NCBI RefSeq assembly: GCF_040958095.1
Contig: NC_091154.1
Coordinates: 48,154,807-48,218,806, forward strand
Direction: 5' to 3'
Source of the DNA: Procambarus clarkii
Taxonomy: Eukaryota > Arthropoda > Malacostraca > Decapoda > Cambaridae
Length of the DNA stretch: 64,000 bases
Made by a program: the position numbers and the translations under genes. Shown one piece after another: positions 52,745-62,979 of the stretch. The notes beneath the pieces were generated by a model. The model did not search any database, was not told the DNA's origin, and worked only from the letters and a program-made list of their open reading frames with translations. Positions within the stretch are counted from its first letter, which is position 1, and each line of letters begins with the position of its first letter.

Positions 52745-55700
52745 AGAAGCACATCACAGGACACAGGCTGACCAACGCCTAACAACACACGCAGAACATC
52801 CCTGCTGCAGAGGAGGCAGGAAGAAAGAGCAGAAGCACAAAAAAAAAAAAAAAACAGGAGAACAACCAGGGGTGGACAATCAGGCAGGGACAAAAACCCC
52901 ACGCAATCCCCAGGCACAAAACGGCAGCAAAGTGTCACTCCACAACCGGACACAGGAACAAGGACACGCCACCGTGAAACACGGTACCAATGCACACGTG
53001 CAGCAGCAGCAACAGGCACCACTGCAACATGCAACATGTAAATAGCAACACCCCTCTGCAAAGGCAGAGAACGGAGCAGGCAGACCCCAGACAGGGCCAA
53101 CGGAGACACGACAAAACCCTGCAGGCCCAGAAACCTGCACTAGGCGACCGACGGCGGAGAAACCCCGCTCGATACCTGCTGGATGAGGTACTGGGAGCTC
53201 TTTTACACCTCAAGCCCGGCCCAAGGTCAGGCCAGACCGGCCAGAGGATGGCCCACCATGCAGCTGCTAAGAGCAGTCCACCGGCCCACATACCCCCACA
53301 ACCAGGACGGGCCGGAACTGCCATACGAAAACAGGCCAGTGCGCCCTGGAAGTCCACGGACGAACCAGCAAGAAGGCTTATGCTCGCAAGTAGGTCGTGT
53401 AACAAGCACAGACCACTGATGGTAATACAGTGTTCCCCAAAAGTGCCAATAGCACCACTGCACTCCACTGGTACTATCCCGCAAGTTCTACCAGATAGGC
53501 GGGACCCAAGAGCCAGAGCTCAAATCCTGCAAGCACAGCCAGGAGCCTCACCAGGTGAGTACAGAACCAACCCTACAACCCCCACACCTCACAACATTAA
53601 AAAAGGAGGGTCCCCTGAATGACTCCAGCATGGGTTGGACATGCACATGAGGGGGACAGGAAGGGGTGATAAAGGGACAGTCACTGGTGTGCGAACGGTC
53701 TCAGTCGTACAAAAATATACCTAAATAAAGACAGGTATATAAACACCGCCGCATCCAGCGCCCGGCCAAAAGACGCCAGACCGCAGAAACTCACCTGGCG
53801 AATGGTGGCTCGAACTTGACACGACTCAACCGCGCCCAGAAGAACTTGGGAGCACCGCCAGGTGAAGACGCCAGAGCCGGACCCTGCCGGACCCGCAGGA
53901 GAACAGGGAGAGGCGAAGGAGGCGGTCCACACCCATGACACAGGGAAAACCGCGGTGTCCTCCCCACAACTGGGAACCAGGACACCCCCGGCGCGAAGGG
54001 GCACATACCGCAGCCAGGGAGAAGAACGAGAGGCGAAGCACTGTAGCAAAAAGGGCGCAAAACCCCAGCACTGAACCACCGCCCAGACCAAAACAAACTC
54101 CACGGCGCATGCGCATAACACGCTGGCCGAACCGCACACCCTCCCTGCGGGAAGGCGCCAGCCAGGACTATTGCACGAGAAAAGGAGCCAAAAGAGGAAG
54201 AAGGAACAATAAAACCGGCCAAAGAAGCAAAGAGCCCAAAAAAAAAAGGAACCCAAACAGGCGACAAGTAGCCCAACCGGGCGACAAGTAGCCCAACCGG
54301 GCGACAAGTAGCCCAACAGGGCGACAAGTAGCCCAACAGGGTGACAAGTAGCCCAACAGGGCGACAAGTACTAGGAGCCGACAGACGTTCCAATAATGCG
54401 GGAAGTAGCGAAAAACCTTCCCGTACCCTCGAGAACACAGAAGCCAACACTAGTCCCGAAGGCACACGAAGGCGCAGGCGCACCCGAGATCAGAAGTCAC
54501 GCAGAACCCCATCGAACGGGGAAACATGACAAAAACACAGTCCCAAAAAGCGGGGGAGGAAACATCCACCCACAGGACGGAACCAACCGACTCAAAGGCC
54601 AAGGAACCGAGCCCGGGTAGGGGCCGACGTCCAACAGCACGTACGGCGAGTGGGGAGGAAAGACCCCACTCCGCGTAACCACAAGCCCCGCCTAGAGGGG
54701 GATAAAAACCCCCACGGGGTCTAACGGGGCCAAGGCCCCCCCAAGTCAGCCCCTCCCCAGCCCCGGGAACCTACACGACAGGCCCCGGGGCCGAGCCGTT
54801 CCCCCAAAGCCCCGGCCGTACCAGAAAACCGGGGCAGCCGTGAAAACACTAAGGAAGGGAGCCCACTGGCAGACTCATACAACACGGCTGGAGGAACAGG
54901 CCCAAATGCCCCCGTCACTACCCCGGAAGGGGAATTCCCCAAGACTGCCCGAGTCTCAACACCACCAAACACCCCGCCCTGAACCTACAGACGGTAAGGA
55001 ACCGGATGCAGGCAGGAAGGGTGAACCAGGGGAAAGACAAGGGGGCGTGGAAGGAACCGAAGCAACCAACACCCCCAAGTCCCAAAACGAACTACGACGG
55101 GGCAGCCCCGGGGCTCCCGGGGAGGAAACCACAAGAACGTTGCCACCACCAAGGCTCAAGTGCAACGCCCCTGCTGCCCGCACCCGCTTTGTTAGCACAA
55201 CTGGGTAACCGAGCCACAACGAGCAACCAAACTCGCAGGACACCGGGTCGAAGGTGTCACCGACCCCACAGGCAGCAGACGGAGGCAAAACAGAGTCACC
55301 CAGAGACAAAAGGTGAGAGCAACCCTCAAACTCGCTGGAAGCGAGGGGGGGGCTCTGGGGTCACATCCATCGGACCCGCGCGCCCCCAGGGGTTTCCCAG
55401 GGTCCCGAGCGTTTACTTTAAGAGGACTCGCGCTCAGGTAATCCCAGGCAGTGTACTGCTAACCGGCACCCAAGCTACCAAACAACTTTCTAAGAGCTGA
55501 ACCCCCGGGACGTGTACACTCACGGGGACCTAGCAGGGGGTACCACCAGAAATACTCAGAACACAAGGGACACAAGGGGCAAGAACGAAGGCAGACCCCC
55601 CCACCAGGTATATAAACAAAAGAAAAAGAAAACCCCGCAAGAGGACAGCGTACCCAAGCGGAACAGAGCCGGCCGCCATGATTGGTAAAGACAAGCTGCA

Positions 55701-56030
55701 CAGTACCCCGCGCCCCACCAGTGCAAACACTGCCCCTTACTCTAAGGCGAACAAGGGAGACAGAACACCCGAGCACACAAAGAGCGGCCGAAAACCAAGC
55801 AGTAAACGGCCAAGCAGGGGCAGGACCCAAGGAACTTGTGGAAGGTGGCCCCAAGCCCCAAGGGCAGTACTTACAGGGCACCTAGGGAAGGGAACCCTAG
55901 GCGCATGCAGCCCGAGTACTGAAGAATCACTCCCGGCTCATGCATCACCTAGAAAACAGACACCACACTCTAAGTACAGTGCTGAAACAACCACTGGAGC
56001 CGGAGCACATAACCATTGCCTATAGCATCA
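52745..56030 (-). other. DIRS-2 interior, GC-rich, mostly unrecognised
   Basis: Several G/C-driven frames exist on both strands but I see no RT box, RNase H box or other motif. Similarity of about 54700-54790 to DIRS-1 141-210 (inverse) marks gag or leader sequence. An A-run is at 52839-52855. A 20-bp VNTR lies at 54261-54370. Confidence 0.5.
54261..54370. repeat. 20-bp VNTR (gcgacaagtagcccaacMgg)
   Basis: Five full 20-bp units (54261-54360) and a half unit. Units 1-2 have CCGG and units 3-5 CAGG; unit 5 starts GTG. The repeat lies in the DIRS-2 interior. Confidence 0.95.
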
Positions 56031-56036
56031 GCCGAA

Positions 56037-56458
56037 GAACTGATGGGTGGATAGCCGGCGTGGGAGGTCTGGGGCTCCCCCTTCCCCCTCCCGGGGAGGG
56101 GGGAGCTGCGCAGACAGCGGCGCGGTGGCGTATGACGTCATACTAGTTTCCTTGTTTTCTGTTGAAGAGTTCTATTCACTAGTTCGGCTTAGGTAGCAAT
56201 TTTCACCAGAATAGGGGTTTGTTTTGGAATGCTTACCTTTCTGGATGCTTGACCCGGTCGATGGCAGACATAGAATGCTTCCAACCAAACGGGGGTTTCT
56301 ATAGGCCATTGCTCCCCATGCCTCTCTGAGGGGGCCAGGTTCTGGCTCGTGGTCCCCGGTAGGCCCTAGAACTCCATACACATGACTGATGCCAAAGTCT
56401 GACATTAGCATATCAGCCGGTAAAGCTCCGGGGAGCCGACGGGGCTCCCCCCAGAAAA
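56037..56458. repeat. DIRS-2 right ITR
   Basis: Inverse of the left ITR. The outer end (gccgacggggctccccccag, then AAAA) differs from the left end, as is usual for DIRS. Confidence 0.88.
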
Positions 56459-56939
56459 ACTTCAGAATTTGAAGAACTATACAATAAAGGAAGCCATCTA
56501 TAACTGGGCCAAGGTGTGGAGTGAATTAAAGGAATCGACTTTGAAAAATTCCTGGAAAAAACTCCTCACTTCTACGGTCAGAAATGATGAAGAAATGGAT
56601 TTTGAAGGATTTACAGATGAAATCCATGGAATGTTTAGAAATGCCGGCGAAAGCTTAGAAAGACAGGATGTGGTTGATTGGCTTGAACAGGATGCCAATG
56701 ACCCAGGATATGGTGTGATGAGTGAAGACGAGATTCTCCAGTCTATTACTGGCGAGGTCGACGAAGAGGATGAAGAAGGAAGTGAAGAACCAACACCAAT
56801 GACCACAAAATACAGTGTACTCATGACCTATGTTGACGGATTAATAAATTTTTCATCCATTTGTGCTCATCCAGAGGTTGGAAACATGTATCTGTACCTT
56901 AGGCAAACAAGAGCTGATCATACAACTGGCCAGTGAACA

Positions 56940-56988
56940 CCTGTTCCTAATACTGTCTCCACTCGATCATCCGGACTATATGGGAAGG
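56940..56988 (+). other. 49-nt templated insertion: inverted copy of the Tigger C right end plus CR1 flank
   Basis: Identical, in inverse orientation, to 63821-63869. The copied segment contains 36 nt of the Tigger C terminal inverted repeat, the TA target and 11 nt of the adjoining CR1 LINE. Confidence 0.9.
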
Positions 56989-57044
56989 CAAGCAACACTT
57001 GAATCTTATATGGTACGAAAATCAAACCAAGCGCCTTCAACAAG

Positions 57045-57192
57045 TGAGGTAGCACATGCCACCCAAGTGCCTTCAACAAGTGAGGCGCACAGGCAAGCCC
57101 AGCGCCTACAACAAGTGAGGCGTCACAGGCAAGCCCAGCGCCTTCAACAAGTGAGGCGTCACAGGCAAGCCAAATGCCTTCAACCAGTGAGG
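57045..57192. repeat. 36-bp tandem repeats in the Tigger C transposase C-terminus
   Basis: Three to four units of caggcaagcccagcgcct-acaacaagtgaggcgtca type. They parallel the Ser/Thr-rich C-terminal repeats of the Tigger A transposase. Confidence 0.8.
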
Positions 57193-57200
57193 CTTCCACA

Positions 57201-57213
57201 GCTGACAGTGAAA
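57201..57213. repeat. Target-site duplication of LINE copy 3 (left)
   Basis: GCTGACAGTGAAA, repeated exactly at 63515-63527. Confidence 0.96.
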
Positions 57214-57295
57214 GTAAGTAAGTAATTATCAAAAGAAGGCACCAAACCGGGAAGGCTATGTAGCACCATCAAATACGCAAAATAATCAGAGGGCG

Positions 57296-60200
57296 CTAAA
57301 TATCACCAAGGATGCCAATACGAGAACAAAAACGCATAAGGCGAACGATATCAAAAGTATCCGAGTCACCAAGAATTCTATCGAGGGACAGGTGACCGCG
57401 AGGGGCGGTCGGAAAGCAAGACACACGCTCGTCCTGGAAGTCAGGACATTCAAGAAGGACATGCACGACCGTAAGAGGGACAATGCAACTAGGACAATAA
57501 GGAGCAGGGCGGCGCTCCATCAAGTGACCATGGGTTAAGCGAGTATGGCCAATACGCAACCTCGCTAGAGCTGTTTCCCACCGCCGGTTACGGTGGAAGG
57601 AGGACGGCCACGAGGAAACACAACATTTAAGAGTACGTAGCTTGTTACCAGTAACAGACAACCAAGAAGCCTGCCAACGGGTAAGGACTGAGGAATGGAT
57701 AACCGGGTAAAAGTCGGAATACGGAATGCCTTTACGAGAGATGGGACAAGAGCGGACAGCTTCCTTAGCGGCAGCATCCGCACGCTCATTTAAAGACACG
57801 CCAATATGGCTGGGAACCCAACAAAACTCAACCGACTTAAATTTACTGTGAACGAGAAACAGCCAATGCTGGATCTCGACAACTACCGGATGAACTGGAT
57901 TAAAGCACCCGAGAGCCATGAGGGCACTACGAGAGTCAACAACAACCACAAAGGAAGACTGACAACGAGAAAGCAGGAGACGAAGAGCATAGAGAATAGC
58001 ATAAAGTTCCGCTGTAAAGATGCTAGTCTCCGGAGGCAAGCGACACATATAAGTGCGATCAGGAAAAACAACAGAGTAGCCAACACCGTCCGCTGACTTA
58101 GACCCATCGGTGAAGACAGAAACGGAGCGGGAGTGAGAAGAAAAGTGCTCGAGGAAAAGGCGTTTTAGAACTGTAGGAGGGGTAAAAGCTTTAGTGATAC
58201 GAGTCAAGGATGTACAAAACCGCGGAAGAGGGACCCTCCACGGGGGCAAAGAAGGAACAGCACGAGGAGAAACATCAGAAATACGAACGGAAAGAGAATC
58301 CTGCAGGCGAGATAACCGGACAGAAAGAGGGAGGTGGTGAAGAGGAACAGGAACCGCAGGAGGGGTAAAAGTTAAAGCACGACAGAGACGAGAGGAAGGA
58401 TGTTGCAAGGACCGCGCAAGATAGCGAAGACAGTAGCGATCACGGCGGTCCTGGAGAGACAGGAAGCCAGTGTCAACATACAAGCTAAGGACGGGAGTCG
58501 AACGAAAGGCACCAGAACTGAGGCGCAACCCAGTATGGTGCAAAGCATCAAGACGGCGAAGAGTAGAAGGAGAAGCAGACGAGTAAGCAGGGCAACCATA
58601 ATCGAGCTTAGACAGGACGAGAGAGGAATGTAAAGCAAGGAGAGTGCGCCTATCTGCCCCCCAAGAAGTATGGGACAAGACCCGAAGGAGGGTAAGGGAC
58701 TTAGAGCACTCAACACGGAGGTAAGAGATATGGGGAGACCAAGACAAACGAGTGTCAAGGAATAACCCCAAAAGCTTCGCGGAATCTTTGTATTCAAGGG
58801 GATGACCATAAAGTGACAAAGAGGGACGAAGAACAACCCGTTTCCGCGTAAAAGTCATGGCACAAGTCTTAGAAGTAGAGAACTTGAAGCCATGACCTGT
58901 GGCCCAAGACGACACGGCATCAATCGCAAGTTGAAGCCGGCGTTGAAGGAGAGGCGAATCATCACCCTGACAACAAAGGGTAAGATCATCGACATAGAGA
59001 GCGGAGAAGACACCAGAAGGAAGAGAGGAAAGAAGACCATTGAGGGCAACCAGAAAAAGAGTAGTGCTCAGAACACTACCCTGGGGCACACCTTCGTATT
59101 GCTGAAAAGAGGGAGAGAGAGCGGTACCAAGGCGCACCCGAAAGGAACGACGAGAGAGGAAGCTGCGGAGAAAGAGAGGGAGATGACCACGAAGGCCAAA
59201 AGAATGAAGTTGAGATAGGATATGATAACGCCAAGTGGTGTCGTAAGCCTTTTCTAGGTCAAAAAGGACGGCAACAACGGAGGTCTTCGCAGCAAAAGCA
59301 GTAGGTATATAGACCTCCAAGTTCACCAGGACATCTGTCGTGCTGCGGCACTTGCGGAAACCAAATTGAGAAGGGGAGAGGAGGTGATGGTGTTCCAGGA
59401 ACCACATCAGACGAACGTTAACCATACGTTCAAAGAGTTTGCAGACACAACTTGTGAGAGCAATAGGGCGAAAGTCCTTAGGGGAAGTACCCAGAGACCC
59501 CGGTTTGCGAACAGGGAGGACAACGGCATCGAGCCAGTCCTCAGGGACTGACGACGACTCCCAGATCCGATTATACAGACTCAGTAAATACTGAGACGTG
59601 CTCGGAGGGAGATGGCGAAGCATCTCATAATGAATACCATCGGAGCCCGCCGCCGTAGAACCGCAGAGGGCCAGGGCAGAACGAAGTTCAGAGAGAGAGA
59701 AGGGATCATTATAGGGAAGCTGAAGATGAGTGCAGAAATCTAAAGGACGAGACTCAAGGACAGGTTTACGAAGAAGGAAAGATTGGGGAAGATGAAGACC
59801 AGAGCTAACAGAAGAAAAGTGGGAACCCAGTTCGGAAGCGACCTGCAACGGGTCCGCCACAAGAGTATCATGGAGGTGAAGGACCGGTGAAACATCGGGA
59901 ACGAACTTACCCGCTATCTTGCGGATACGCTTCCAGATCTGGGCCAGAGGGGTTTCGGACGTAATTGTCGAGACATAAGATGCCCAACATTCACGTTTAG
60001 CCGTACGGATGGCCCTACGGGCCACCGCACTCGCTTTCCGAAAGAAAAGAAAAGAATCGGTCGTCTGCCTACGGCGGTGCTTCTTCCAGGCTGCACGCTT
60101 ACAGCGGACAGCCCGAGCACAGTCCGCATTCCACCAGGGAACGCACTTCCGTGGACCCCGAGAGGAAGAGCGAGGAATAGAGCGGAGGGCAGCGTCGAAG

Positions 60201-61021
60201 ACAGTGTCATGAAAAAGGAGGAGAGCGCGAGAGAGGGGCAGAAGGGAGAGGTCAGAGAGAGTAGCACTGAGGGAAAATAGGGTCCAGTCCGCCTTAGCAA
60301 ACTGCCACCTAGGGAAAGAGAGGGAAGGGCGAAAAGAGAAAAAGGAAACAAGGATGGGGAAATGATCACTTCCATGGAGGTCATCAAGAACCTGCCATGT
60401 GAAATCTAAGTAAAGAGAAGAAGAGCAGAGAGAAAGATCAAGACAAGAAAGGGTGCGAGTTCGAGAGTCCAAATGAGTGGGCTCACCAGAATTCAGAAGA
60501 GACAGGGAAGAAGAGAGGAGAAACGGCTCAAGGAGGCGGCCCCGGGTATTCGTCAGAACGTCACCCCAAAGAGAATGACGACAATTGAAGTCACCCAGCA
60601 GGAGCACAGGCTCCGGCAAGGAGTCTAGGAGGTGTTTCAAATCAGGAAGAGAGAGCGGGACACTCGGGGGGAGATAAATGGAACAAACTGTGTACCATTT
60701 CCCCACAAAGATACGAGCAGCAGAACAATGGAGAGGCGAAGGAAAAAGTAAAGGAACAAAGGGAACATCAGCCCGAATCAAGAGAGCAGAAGAATTAGAA
60801 GCCCCAGCAATGGCTGGGGGGGGGGAGAGAAAGGAATAGCCACGAAAACGACCAGGACGAGCACCAAGCATCGGCTCCTGGAGACAGACACAAAGGGGCG
60901 AAAACCGCGAAACCAGAAGTTGGAGTTCGAGGAAATTGGCGTAATAACCTCGAACGTTCCATTGAAGAATGGACAACGACGAGAAGAGAAAGGACAAAAA
61001 CAGAGAACAAGGAAGAAACAA
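57296..61021 (-). CDS. LINE copy 3 ORF2: AP endonuclease, RT, RNase H
   Basis: 1241 residues as numbered from a TTG codon at 61021. Endonuclease: N22 (WNVRG), E49 (LQEP), D144 and N146 (GDFNCRH), H220 (GSDHFPI). RT: D588 (FDLEKAYD), GVPQGSVLS at 644-652, YVDD at 676-679. RNase H: D972 (FTDGSK), E1005 (TAEL), D1029 (VVDSRSAL), H1072 (PSHIG), D1082 (NERADAA). A C-terminal zinc finger (CPSCIVPLTVVHVLLEC) lies near 1185-1205. All catalytic residues are present. There is no ATG at its 5' end; the first in-frame ATG is M51, beyond the first two endonuclease residues. The frame is open back to about 61054 and overlaps the ORF1 stop as TAACG. Confidence 0.94.
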   Translation of the reverse strand: MFLPCSLFLSFLFSSLSILQWNVRGYYANFLELQLLVSRFSPLCVCLQEPMLGARPGRFRGYSFLSPPPAIAGASNSSALLIRADVPFVPLLFPSPLHCSAARIFVGKWYTVCSIYLPPSVPLSLPDLKHLLDSLPEPVLLLGDFNCRHSLWGDVLTNTRGRLLEPFLLSSSLSLLNSGEPTHLDSRTRTLSCLDLSLCSSSLYLDFTWQVLDDLHGSDHFPILVSFFSFRPSLSFPRWQFAKADWTLFSLSATLSDLSLLPLSRALLLFHDTVFDAALRSIPRSSSRGPRKCVPWWNADCARAVRCKRAAWKKHRRRQTTDSFLFFRKASAVARRAIRTAKRECWASYVSTITSETPLAQIWKRIRKIAGKFVPDVSPVLHLHDTLVADPLQVASELGSHFSSVSSGLHLPQSFLLRKPVLESRPLDFCTHLQLPYNDPFSLSELRSALALCGSTAAGSDGIHYEMLRHLPPSTSQYLLSLYNRIWESSSVPEDWLDAVVLPVRKPGSLGTSPKDFRPIALTSCVCKLFERMVNVRLMWFLEHHHLLSPSQFGFRKCRSTTDVLVNLEVYIPTAFAAKTSVVAVLFDLEKAYDTTWRYHILSQLHSFGLRGHLPLFLRSFLSRRSFRVRLGTALSPSFQQYEGVPQGSVLSTTLFLVALNGLLSSLPSGVFSALYVDDLTLCCQGDDSPLLQRRLQLAIDAVSSWATGHGFKFSTSKTCAMTFTRKRVVLRPSLSLYGHPLEYKDSAKLLGLFLDTRLSWSPHISYLRVECSKSLTLLRVLSHTSWGADRRTLLALHSSLVLSKLDYGCPAYSSASPSTLRRLDALHHTGLRLSSGAFRSTPVLSLYVDTGFLSLQDRRDRYCLRYLARSLQHPSSRLCRALTFTPPAVPVPLHHLPLSVRLSRLQDSLSVRISDVSPRAVPSLPPWRVPLPRFCTSLTRITKAFTPPTVLKRLFLEHFSSHSRSVSVFTDGSKSADGVGYSVVFPDRTYMCRLPPETSIFTAELYAILYALRLLLSRCQSSFVVVVDSRSALMALGCFNPVHPVVVEIQHWLFLVHSKFKSVEFCWVPSHIGVSLNERADAAAKEAVRSCPISRKGIPYSDFYPVIHSSVLTRWQASWLSVTGNKLRTLKCCVSSWPSSFHRNRRWETALARLRIGHTRLTHGHLMERRPAPYCPSCIVPLTVVHVLLECPDFQDERVSCFPTAPRGHLSLDRILGDSDTFDIVRLMRFCSRIGILGDI

Positions 61022-61044
61022 AGGCGAAAGACCAACAGAGCACG

Positions 61045-62979
61045 TTAAAGAATATCAGGGTCGGGATCAGGGTCAGCAAAGTCAGGGTTAGGGGGCATGG
61101 GTAAACTGAGCAAAGACGGAGGGAAGGAAACGGGAGAACAGATCAGAGGTGGGCGGGCAGGGTCCGGAGGAGGAGGAGGAGGAGGAGGAGGAGGAGACAA
61201 CGGAGAGGAGCAGTCAAGGACAGCAGCAGGAAGAGGGGGAGTAGAAAGAGAGGAGCGCACCCCAGCAAGAGCAGCAACCGAAAGGGAAGCAGGGGCCAAA
61301 GAAACCTCCATAGCAGGAACAGGGGGCGCAAGCACTGAAACGGGAGTGGAAGGAGCAACAGAGCCAGAAGGAGGAGCTGAGGAAGAAAGCGAAGCCTTCT
61401 TACCCGCCGGGGAAGAGGAAGGAGAGGAGCCAGGCTTACGCTTCTGACTTAAAGAGACCGGTGTCCCAGCAACTACGTACCGGGCAACGGATTCCAGTGT
61501 CTCAACAGGAGAAGCCGAACGAGAGCACACACGACGGCCGTTAGGAGAGCGATGGACATCCGCCCGCACCGACAGGCGGCGGGGAGAGCCGATAGATGGA
61601 GGAGGAGGATGGGAAGGAGGATCGGAGGGGGACGAGGAAGGAGACACAGAAGACACGACAGACCGGGTAGAAGGAAGGGGAACCCCAGACAGAGGACCAG
61701 GAGGAGGATCCTTCGGGAGAGAACCCAAAGGGACAGAGGAGGGGGCAGTGGGCGCATCAGGGTCCAAGGCCTGGAAACGGTTGTGAGTCTGAGGAAGGCG
61801 GGAAGGACGAGGAGAGGAAGAGCGCAACACGCGAGCATAAGAGATATTAGCATAAGGCGGGAGCCGGCGAACCTGGCGCCTCGCCTCAGGAAAAGATAAA
61901 CGCTCCCGGTGCTTCAAGTTGAGGACGGCTGCCTCAAGCTTGTAATGGACACACGCACGGGAGAAGGTAGGATGGGCCTCACCGCAGTTGAGGCAACGAG
62001 CCTGGGGAGAAGCGCACTCCGACTTAGAGTGACCTTCGCCACCACACAAAGGACAGAGAGAGACAGTCCCGGAGCAGCGGAGGGCACCATGCCCAAACCT
62101 CCAGCACTTGTTGCAGAGCCGAGGAGAAGGAATGTACTCCTGGACAGAGCACCTGGCACCAGCAAGAATGACAGAGGGCGGAAGGGTCCTACCATCAAAG
62201 GTAATCTTCACAACCCGGAGGGGTTGACGGCGACTACCACGAGGGGGACGAGTAAACGTGTCCACCTGGAGAATAGAATGGCCCTGGGCAGCGAGGATAT
62301 GTCGAATATCGTCGTGGCAGTCGCGTAGGTCCCGAACACCGGTCGCAACATGGGGCGGGAGCAAAATAGTGCCAACACTGGCATTCAACTGAACGTTCTT
62401 CGAGACCCGAACGGGGGTCTCGCCAAGGCAGGATAAGGCAGCCAAGCGGGAAGCAGCATCCTGAGAAGGAGCAGCAACGACACGCGTACCGAGACGAGTG
62501 GGGTTAAAAGTAATGGAGGCATCCACGGAATCAATGAGATGGCGATGAAGGGAGAAATCGTCAGGAGGCGCAGAATCAAGAGGGAGGAGATCAAAATATT
62601 TGGCCCACGAAGCGGGACCAAACAAGGCTTGATAGGTAGCAGAACTGGAAGGAATCGAGCGAGGGCGGCCGTGACGAGAACGGCGGTGAGAACCCCCAGA
62701 GAGAGAGGGGTTAAAAGGCGCAGTAGTTACAACTAGAGAAGGAGCCGCGCCAGGGGACGAGGTAGTCACCACTGGGGGCTTGGGGCTCGACCCAACCACA
62801 GAGGAGGGAGGGGAGCCAGGGGAAGGAGTCAGAGAGGCCAAAGGAGGAGCAAGGTCGGGGCCCAATGCAGCGGAGGCTACAGAGCCCGGTCTTCCAATAC
62901 GGACCGACTCGGGGGCTTGGTCGCCCACCCCACGAGCCTGAAAAGGTAAGCCAGAAGCAGCCGAAACAGGGGTTATCAT
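61045..62979 (-). CDS. LINE copy 3 ORF1: gag-like RNA-binding protein with three zinc knuckles
   Basis: 644 residues from the ATG at 62979 (MITPVSAASG). The N-terminal third is Ser/Pro-rich. A conserved block KYFDLLPLDSAPPDDFSLHRH precedes an RRM-like region (about 150-280: TRVVAAPSQDAASRL, LPPHVATGVRDLRDCHDDI, VKITFDG). Three knuckles follow: CNKCWRFGHGALRC, CPLCGGEGHSKSEC and CLNCGEAHPTFSRAC. Then a basic region and a long Ser/Pro tail. It should bind LINE RNA and act as chaperone. It ends with TAA at 61045-61047, 23 nt before the TTG used to number ORF2. Confidence 0.93.
   Translation of the reverse strand: MITPVSAASGLPFQARGVGDQAPESVRIGRPGSVASAALGPDLAPPLASLTPSPGSPPSSVVGSSPKPPVVTTSSPGAAPSLVVTTAPFNPSLSGGSHRRSRHGRPRSIPSSSATYQALFGPASWAKYFDLLPLDSAPPDDFSLHRHLIDSVDASITFNPTRLGTRVVAAPSQDAASRLAALSCLGETPVRVSKNVQLNASVGTILLPPHVATGVRDLRDCHDDIRHILAAQGHSILQVDTFTRPPRGSRRQPLRVVKITFDGRTLPPSVILAGARCSVQEYIPSPRLCNKCWRFGHGALRCSGTVSLCPLCGGEGHSKSECASPQARCLNCGEAHPTFSRACVHYKLEAAVLNLKHRERLSFPEARRQVRRLPPYANISYARVLRSSSPRPSRLPQTHNRFQALDPDAPTAPSSVPLGSLPKDPPPGPLSGVPLPSTRSVVSSVSPSSSPSDPPSHPPPPSIGSPRRLSVRADVHRSPNGRRVCSRSASPVETLESVARYVVAGTPVSLSQKRKPGSSPSSSPAGKKASLSSSAPPSGSVAPSTPVSVLAPPVPAMEVSLAPASLSVAALAGVRSSLSTPPLPAAVLDCSSPLSPPPPPPPPPPDPARPPLICSPVSFPPSLLSLPMPPNPDFADPDPDPDIL

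Larger units (their letters stand above)
50829..56458 (-). mobile_element. DIRS-2: DIRS-like element with both ITRs and ICR, inserted in Tigger C
   Basis: Inverted terminal repeats of about 400 bp: left 50829-51290, right 56037-56458 (for example aaactagtatgacgtcatac and its inverse). The ICR at 51335-51422 fuses the complements of both outer ends across a TTTT. The coding strand is minus. A decayed tyrosine recombinase is next to the ICR; gag-like sequence near 54700-54790 matches DIRS-1. RT and RNase H motifs are not found, so the copy is probably internally deleted or too decayed. No clear TSD, as expected for the class. Confidence 0.87.
56459..57213 (+). pseudogene. Tigger C transposase, piece 3 (C-terminal)
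   Basis: Starts LQNLKNYTIKEAIYNWAKVW, matching LENLKKYTIREAIFHWARLW of Tigger A. Then an acidic stretch (EVDEEDEEGSEEPTP), HPEVGNMYLYLR, a 49-nt foreign insertion (56940-56988), ATLESYMVRKSNQ, and 36-bp tandem repeats (about 57045-57190) encoding SPAPSTSEASQA-like units. The frame is damaged around the insertion and by a base loss near 57090. After LINE copy 3, the last codons (ADSEN, stop) finish at 63532. Confidence 0.88.

Noticed and set aside
54261..54370. CRISPR-like array
   Set aside because: Direct 20-bp repeats without spacers, in a eukaryotic element: a VNTR.
52745..55880. Several 100-230-residue frames as possible host or DIRS RT genes
   Set aside because: GC-rich with many overlapping frames on both strands, no RT or RNase H box, no codon-level consistency with DIRS-1.
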